Source of the DNA: Thiobacillus sp. UBA2597
Lineage (GTDB): Bacteria > Pseudomonadota > Gammaproteobacteria > Burkholderiales > Thiobacillaceae
DNA: 24,835 nucleotides
Assembly (NCBI GenBank): GCA_002339725.1
Contig: DDKN01000005.1
Location: 1 to 24,835, forward strand
Direction of reading: 5' to 3'
Of the stretch, positions 20,232 to 24,835 are shown piece by piece. Under the pieces are notes generated by a model. That model did no database searches. It had not been told where the DNA came from and saw only the letters and a program-made list of their open reading frames with translations. The position numbers were made by a program, and so were the translations under genes. The stretch's first letter is position 1. Each line of letters opens with the position of its first letter.

Positions 20232-21409
20232 GGTGTGTGTCGGGCGATGAAGGCTTGCGCGAGGCTGCGTGCCTCCCGGTCGATGGCGACCAGGTCGTCA
20301 AGGCTGTTGGCACCCGCACTGCCCATGCGATCCAGGGCGTGTTGCAGCGTGGCCGGGATCGCCAGATAGGGGATGCGGTGATCGAGAAAGGCGGCCACGG
20401 CTTCTTCGTTGGCGGCATTGAGTACGGTCGGTGCCGTAGTATCCGCCTGGAGCGCGTCGAAGGCCAGCTTGAGGCAGGGAAAGCGGCGCGTGTCCGGCGC
20501 CTCGAAGGTGAGGCTGCCGGTCTTGGCCAGGTCCAGCCAAGGCACGCCGGCCTCGATCCGCTCGGGATAGGCCAGGGCATGGGCGATGGGCGTGCGCATG
20601 TCGGGGTGCGACAGCTGCGCCAGTACCGAGCCGTCGAGGTATTCGACCATGGAGTGGACGATGCTCTGCGGATGGATCACCACCTCGATCTGCTCCGGCC
20701 TGGCGTTGAACAGCCAGTGCGCCTCGATCACTTCCAGGCCCTTGTTCATCATGGTCGCCGAGTCGACCGAGATCTTCCTGCCCATGACCCAGTTCGGATG
20801 GGCCACCGCCTCCTCGGGGGTGACGGCGGCCAGGGTGTCGACCGGGCGGGTGCGGAAGGGGCCGCCCGAGGCGGTGAGCAGGATGCGGCGCACGCCATGC
20901 CGGGCCAGGTCGCCGTCATGGCCGGTCGGCATCGACTGGAACACCGCGTTGTGCTCGCTGTCGATCGGCAGCAGGGTGGCGCCGCCTTCGCGCACCGCCT
21001 GCATGAAGAAGCGGCCGGCCATGACCAGGGTTTCCTTGTTCGCCAGCAGGATGCGCTTGCCGGCCCTCGCCGCGGCCAGGGCGGGCCTCAGGCCGGCGGC
21101 GCCGACGATGGCGGCCATCACGCTGTCGACCTCGGGCAGGGCGGCCACCTGTTCCAGGGCCGCGTCGCCATGAAGCACCTCGGTCTGGCCCTCGCGCAGC
21201 AGTTGATGCAAGGCCCGTGCGCGCTGGGCATCCGGCACCACGGCATAGCGCGGCCGGAACCGGCGGCACTGCTCGGCCAGTTTGTCGATCTGGTTGAAAC
21301 CGGTCAGGGCGACGACGCGAAAGCGCTCGGGATGGCGCGCCACCACGTCCAGGGTGTTGACGCCGATGGTGCCGGTGGCGCCCAAAATGGTCAGATTGTG
21401 CGTGGTCAT
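20228..21409 (-). CDS. dxr: 1-deoxy-D-xylulose 5-phosphate reductoisomerase
   Basis: The committed step of the MEP isoprenoid pathway, making MEP from DXP with NADPH; it feeds undecaprenyl phosphate and quinones. The 393 residues show the NADPH motif ILGATGTIGVNTLDV at the N-terminus, then KRILLANKETLVMAG, LLPIDSEHNAVFQ (metal ligands), LLTASGGPFR and HPNWVMGRKISVDSATMMNK. The ATG at 21407-21409 begins seven bases after the cdsA TAA, with no strong ribosome site; an open frame continues upstream but overlaps cdsA and is not part of the protein. The end overlaps rseP. Confidence 0.97.
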   Translation of the reverse strand: MTTHNLTILGATGTIGVNTLDVVARHPERFRVVALTGFNQIDKLAEQCRRFRPRYAVVPDAQRARALHQLLREGQTEVLHGDAALEQVAALPEVDSVMAAIVGAAGLRPALAAARAGKRILLANKETLVMAGRFFMQAVREGGATLLPIDSEHNAVFQSMPTGHDGDLARHGVRRILLTASGGPFRTRPVDTLAAVTPEEAVAHPNWVMGRKISVDSATMMNKGLEVIEAHWLFNARPEQIEVVIHPQSIVHSMVEYLDGSVLAQLSHPDMRTPIAHALAYPERIEAGVPWLDLAKTGSLTFEAPDTRRFPCLKLAFDALQADTTAPTVLNAANEEAVAAFLDHRIPYLAIPATLQHALDRMGSAGANSLDDLVAIDREARSLAQAFIARHTP

Positions 21410-21416
21410 TTTTTGC

Positions 21417-22200
21417 TTATCCGTGCAGCCAGAGCCAGAGCAGGGCGGCGATCGGCAGCACGGCGAGGTGGCTGTCGACCCGGTCCAGCACACCGCCGTG
21501 GCCGGGCAGCAGCGTGCCGCTGTCTTTGACCCCGGCCTGGCGTTTGAGCCAGGATTCGAACAGATCGCCCTCGACGCTGAGCACGAACAACAGGGCGCTG
21601 GTGGCGATGAGTTGCAGCAGGCAAAGACTGTGGCAATCCAGATGGAAACCCACGGCCAGGGCAGACAGGACGACGGCGATGGCGGCGCCGACGGCACCTT
21701 CCCAGGTCTTGCCCGGGCTGATGCGGGGCGCCAGTTTGTGCCGGCCGAAGGCGCGCCCGGTGAAGTAGGCGGCGCTGTCGGCCACGGCGGAAACGGCAAT
21801 CGCCCCAAGCAGGAGGGCCGCGCCTTGTTCACGCAGGTAGAGCAGGGCTAGGCCGGTCGGCAGCAACAGGAGCCAGCCGAGCAGCCAACCCAACGCGCGG
21901 CCCGGCAGGGGCCAGGCGCGCATCAGCCAGAGCGGCACCAGGAGCAGCCAGAGCGCGAGCGCGGCGAGATAGGGCAGGGCCGATTGCTGCAGGCCGCTCA
22001 TGGCCAGGGCGGTCATCAGAATGGCGCTGAAACCGACGAAGAGATGGCGCAGCAGCGGACCGAATTGCAGCAGGCGCGCCCATTCCCAGGCGGCGCCGGC
22101 GACGAAGAGCACGATCAGGCCGAGCCAGAGCGGGGCGGGGGCGGCGAACACCGCCAGCAGCAGGGCAGCGATCAGGCCAAGACCGGTGACCAGGCGCCGG

Positions 22201-22223
<23 letters not shown>
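21417..22223 (-). CDS. cdsA: Phosphatidate cytidylyltransferase
   Basis: An integral membrane enzyme that turns phosphatidic acid and CTP into CDP-diacylglycerol, the precursor of the phospholipids. About 268 residues form some seven or eight hydrophobic helices, followed by the family signature SVEGDLFESWLKR with KDSGTLLPGHGGVLDRVDS, which binds metal and CTP. The start is uncertain: GTG at 22223 gives a normal N-terminus and overlaps uppS by 23 bases; TTG at 22235 would add four residues. Neither has a clear ribosome site, so coupling to uppS is likely. Confidence 0.95.
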
Positions 22224-22953
<730 letters not shown>

Positions 22954-22962
22954 GGCCTAATC

Positions 22963-23052
22963 AAGCGTCGGGAGTCGGGATGTTGGGCAGCGAGAACAAG
23001 GGCAGGCGAGACGGGCGTTGCGGGCAGTGTGCTCGACGCTTCGCTCCCGACT
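22963..23052. repeat. Competing inverted repeats in the frr-uppS gap
   Basis: Two inverted pairs cross each other in the 107-base gap: AAGCGTCG (22963-22970) with CGACGCTT (23034-23041), and AGTCGGGA (22973-22980) with TCCCGACT (23045-23052). Because the arms run A-B-A'-B' rather than nesting, both stems cannot form as simple hairpins at once; they would be alternative structures or a pseudoknot in the mRNA leading into uppS. No T-run follows either stem in the direction of transcription, so this is not a standard terminator. Confidence 0.45.
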
Positions 23053-23060
23053 GCCTTTCC

Positions 23061-23618
23061 TCAGACCGCGAGCAGCTCTTTTTCTTTTTCCGCCAGGATC
23101 TTGTCGATCTCGGCGATGTATTTGTCGGTCAGCTTCTGGATGTCGTCTTCGGCGCGACGATTGTCGTCCTCGCCGATCTCCTTGTTCTTCAGCAGCTCTT
23201 TGACATGGGCGATGGCATCGCGCCGGATGTTGCGCACGGCGACCTTGCCGTTTTCCGATTCGGCCCGCACCAGCTTGACCAGCTCGCGGCGCCGCTCTTC
23301 GGTCAGCGGAGGCATGGGCACGCGGATGACGTCGCCCATGGTGGCCGGGTTGAGGCCGAGGTCGGCCTCGCGGATGGCCTTTTCGACCTTGGCCAGCATC
23401 GGCTTTTCCCAGGGCTGCACGCCCAGGGTGTGGGCGTCGAGCAGGGAGATATTGGCCACCTGGTTGATCGGGGTCGGATTGCCGTAATAGTCGACCTTGA
23501 CGTGATCGAGGATGCCGGTGTGGGCGCGGCCGGTGCGTACCTTGGCGAAATCGGCCTTGAGCGCCTCGATCGACTTCTTCATTTTGTCTTCGGCGGATTT
23601 CTTGATGTCGTTGATCAT
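23061..23618 (-). CDS. frr: Ribosome recycling factor
   Basis: Works with EF-G to split the post-termination ribosome complex. The 185-residue product is the standard length: a three-helix bundle plus small beta domain, with LKADFAKVRTGRAH in the first helix, LDHVKVDYYGNPTPINQVA and LGVQPWEK in the beta domain, and RVPMPPLTEERRRELVK with VRNIRRDA in the later helices. The ATG is at 23616-23618, 16 bases after the pyrH stop. A purine-rich ribosome site (AGGAGACAAGC) lies just upstream. Confidence 0.98.
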   Translation of the reverse strand: MINDIKKSAEDKMKKSIEALKADFAKVRTGRAHTGILDHVKVDYYGNPTPINQVANISLLDAHTLGVQPWEKPMLAKVEKAIREADLGLNPATMGDVIRVPMPPLTEERRRELVKLVRAESENGKVAVRNIRRDAIAHVKELLKNKEIGEDDNRRAEDDIQKLTDKYIAEIDKILAEKEKELLAV

Positions 23619-23634
23619 GCTTGTCTCCTAGTGC

Positions 23635-24351
23635 TTAGGGCACGACGCGGGTGCCCTCGGCCTCACCGTGGACGATGCGCTTGAGGGCACCGGCCTTGAA
23701 GATGGAAAAGACCTGCAGCGGCATCTTCTGTTCCCGACACAAGGCGAAGGCGGCGGTATCGAGCACGCCGAGGTTCTTGGCGATCGCCTCGTCGAAGCTG
23801 AGCTGATCGTAGCGGGTGGCGCCCGGGTCCTTCTTGGGATCCGCGCTGTAGACGCCGTCGACCTTGGTCGCCTTGAGCATCAGGTCGGCGCCGATCTCGG
23901 CCGCGCGCAGGGCAGCCGCGGTGTCGGTGGTGAAGAAGGGGTTGCCGGTGCCGCCGCCGAAGATGACCACCCGGCCGGCCTCGAGGTGACGCACGGCGGT
24001 ATCGCGCTCGAAGCCCTCGCCGACATGGGCGATGGTCACCGCGGTCATCACCTGGGCCGGCACACCGGCCGCCATCAGCGCATCCTTCAGCGCCAGCGCG
24101 TTCATCACCGTGGCCAGCATGCCCATGCTGTCCGCGGTCGCCCGGTCCATGCCGGAGAGCGCACCGGTGGCGCCCCGGAACAGATTGCCGCCGCCGACCA
24201 CGATGCCGATCTGCACGCCCAGGCCCGCCACCTCATCGATCTGCTTGACGATGCCGGCCAGGGTCGGCCCGTGATAGCCGAAGGCGTCCGGGCCCATCAG
24301 GGCCTCGCCCGAGAGCTTGAGCAGGATGCGACGGTAGGCGATGGCGCCCAC
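23635..24351 (-). CDS. pyrH: Uridylate kinase
   Basis: Phosphorylates UMP to UDP in pyrimidine nucleotide synthesis; the bacterial form is a hexamer of the amino-acid-kinase fold. The 238 residues show RRILLKLSGEAL at the N-terminus, IGIVVGGGNLFRG, ADSMGMLATVMNALAL, VIFGGGTGNPFFTTD and LKATKVDGVYSADPKK. The start is GTG at 24351, only four bases after the tsf stop, with AAGG about nine bases upstream within tsf. Order tsf-pyrH-frr is very widely conserved. Confidence 0.98.
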   Translation of the reverse strand: MGAIAYRRILLKLSGEALMGPDAFGYHGPTLAGIVKQIDEVAGLGVQIGIVVGGGNLFRGATGALSGMDRATADSMGMLATVMNALALKDALMAAGVPAQVMTAVTIAHVGEGFERDTAVRHLEAGRVVIFGGGTGNPFFTTDTAAALRAAEIGADLMLKATKVDGVYSADPKKDPGATRYDQLSFDEAIAKNLGVLDTAAFALCREQKMPLQVFSIFKAGALKRIVHGEAEGTRVVP

Positions 24352-24355
24352 GACG

Positions 24356-24835
24356 TCAGACCTTGGCCGCCGCAGCCACCTCGGCCGCGAAGTCGCTCAC
24401 CTTCTTCTCGATGCCTTCACCCACGACATAGAGGGTGAAGCTGCCGATGCTGGCGCCTTTGGCCTTGAGCACCTGCTCGACCGTCTGCTTGTCGTCCTTG
24501 ACGAAGGGCTGGCCCAGCAGGGTCACTTCCTTGAGGAACTTGGCGACCGAGCCTTCCACCATCTTCTCGACGATGTTGGCCGGCTTGCCGGATTCGGCGG
24601 CCTTCTCGGCGGCGATGCGGCGCTCGGTTTCAATGAGCTCGGGGGCCACGCCCGAGGCGTCCAGCGCCTTGGGTTTGGCCGCGGCGATGTGCATGGCGAT
24701 ATCCTTGGCCAGGGCCTCGTCGCCGCCGATCAGGTCGACCAGCACGCCGATCTTGGCGCCGCCGTGGATGTAGCTGGCCAGGGCGCCCTTGGCCTCGACG
24801 CGGACGAAGCGCCGGATCGACATGTTCTCGCCGAT
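24356..24835 (-). CDS. tsf: Elongation factor Ts, C-terminal part (5' end outside window)
   Basis: Nucleotide exchange factor that reloads EF-Tu with GTP. The frame is open to the window edge (IGENMSIRRF...), so the N-terminal UBA-like domain and part of the core are missing; 159 residues remain. The visible part matches the core and C-terminal regions: SYIHGGAKIGVLVDL, IAMHIAAAKPKALD, SGKPANIVEKMVEGS, LLGQPFVKDDKQTV and VGEGIEKKVSDFAAEVA. The ATG at 24823 is internal, not the true start. rpsB would be expected next, outside the window. Confidence 0.97.
   Translation of the reverse strand: MGENMSIRRFVRVEAKGALASYIHGGAKIGVLVDLIGGDEALAKDIAMHIAAAKPKALDASGVAPELIETERRIAAEKAAESGKPANIVEKMVEGSVAKFLKEVTLLGQPFVKDDKQTVEQVLKAKGASIGSFTLYVVGEGIEKKVSDFAAEVAAAAKV

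Overview
This GC-rich window has the gene order and protein character of a Betaproteobacterium, probably near the Thiobacillus/Nitrosomonadales lineages. The class is inferred from the conserved tsf-pyrH-frr-uppS-cdsA-dxr-rseP-bamA-ompH-lpxD-fabZ-lpxA-lpxB-rnhB order, from GYF_2/pentapeptide-repeat proteins, and from the ppsR/ppsA pair beside a TrmH-family methyltransferase. No ribosomal RNA or other species-level marker is present. The chromosome looks ordinary: I see no phage, insertion sequence with a transposase, CRISPR array or tRNA.

Layout from left to right: (1) the 3' two thirds of dnaE on the + strand; (2) a 318-base gap with A+T-rich patches, palindromes and a probable independent small RNA of about 110 nt, which ends in a strong intrinsic terminator and shows UCCUCC motifs resembling the 3' end of 16S rRNA; (3) a + strand pair, a membrane protein with two GYF_2 domains and pentapeptide repeats, then a SpoU/TrmH RNA methyltransferase; (4) the ppsR (-) / ppsA (+) divergent pair, only 26 bases apart; (5) from 7715 to the right edge, an unbroken - strand run of 18 genes.

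Read in its own direction, that run starts with translation and nucleotide genes (tsf, pyrH, frr). It continues through undecaprenyl-PP and phospholipid precursors (uppS, cdsA), the MEP isoprenoid pathway (dxr), the RseP protease, outer-membrane assembly (bamA, ompH/skp) and lipid A synthesis (lpxD, fabZ, lpxA, lpxB), then rnhB. Less usually, it ends with the flagellar stator genes motA and motB, a membrane-anchored SAM methyltransferase and an HDOD/GAF protein. Most junctions overlap by 4 bases (ATGA or GTGA) or are separated by less than 25 bases. Three are longer: frr-uppS (107 bases, with competing inverted repeats), fabZ-lpxA (158 bases, an imperfect palindromic repeat-like element) and motA-motB (96 bases, with a possible 26-codon ORF).

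Most of the window is core housekeeping. The best candidates for something under-described are the anti-Shine-Dalgarno-like small RNA after dnaE, the palindromic element inside the lpx operon, and the motAB-methyltransferase-HDOD tail.
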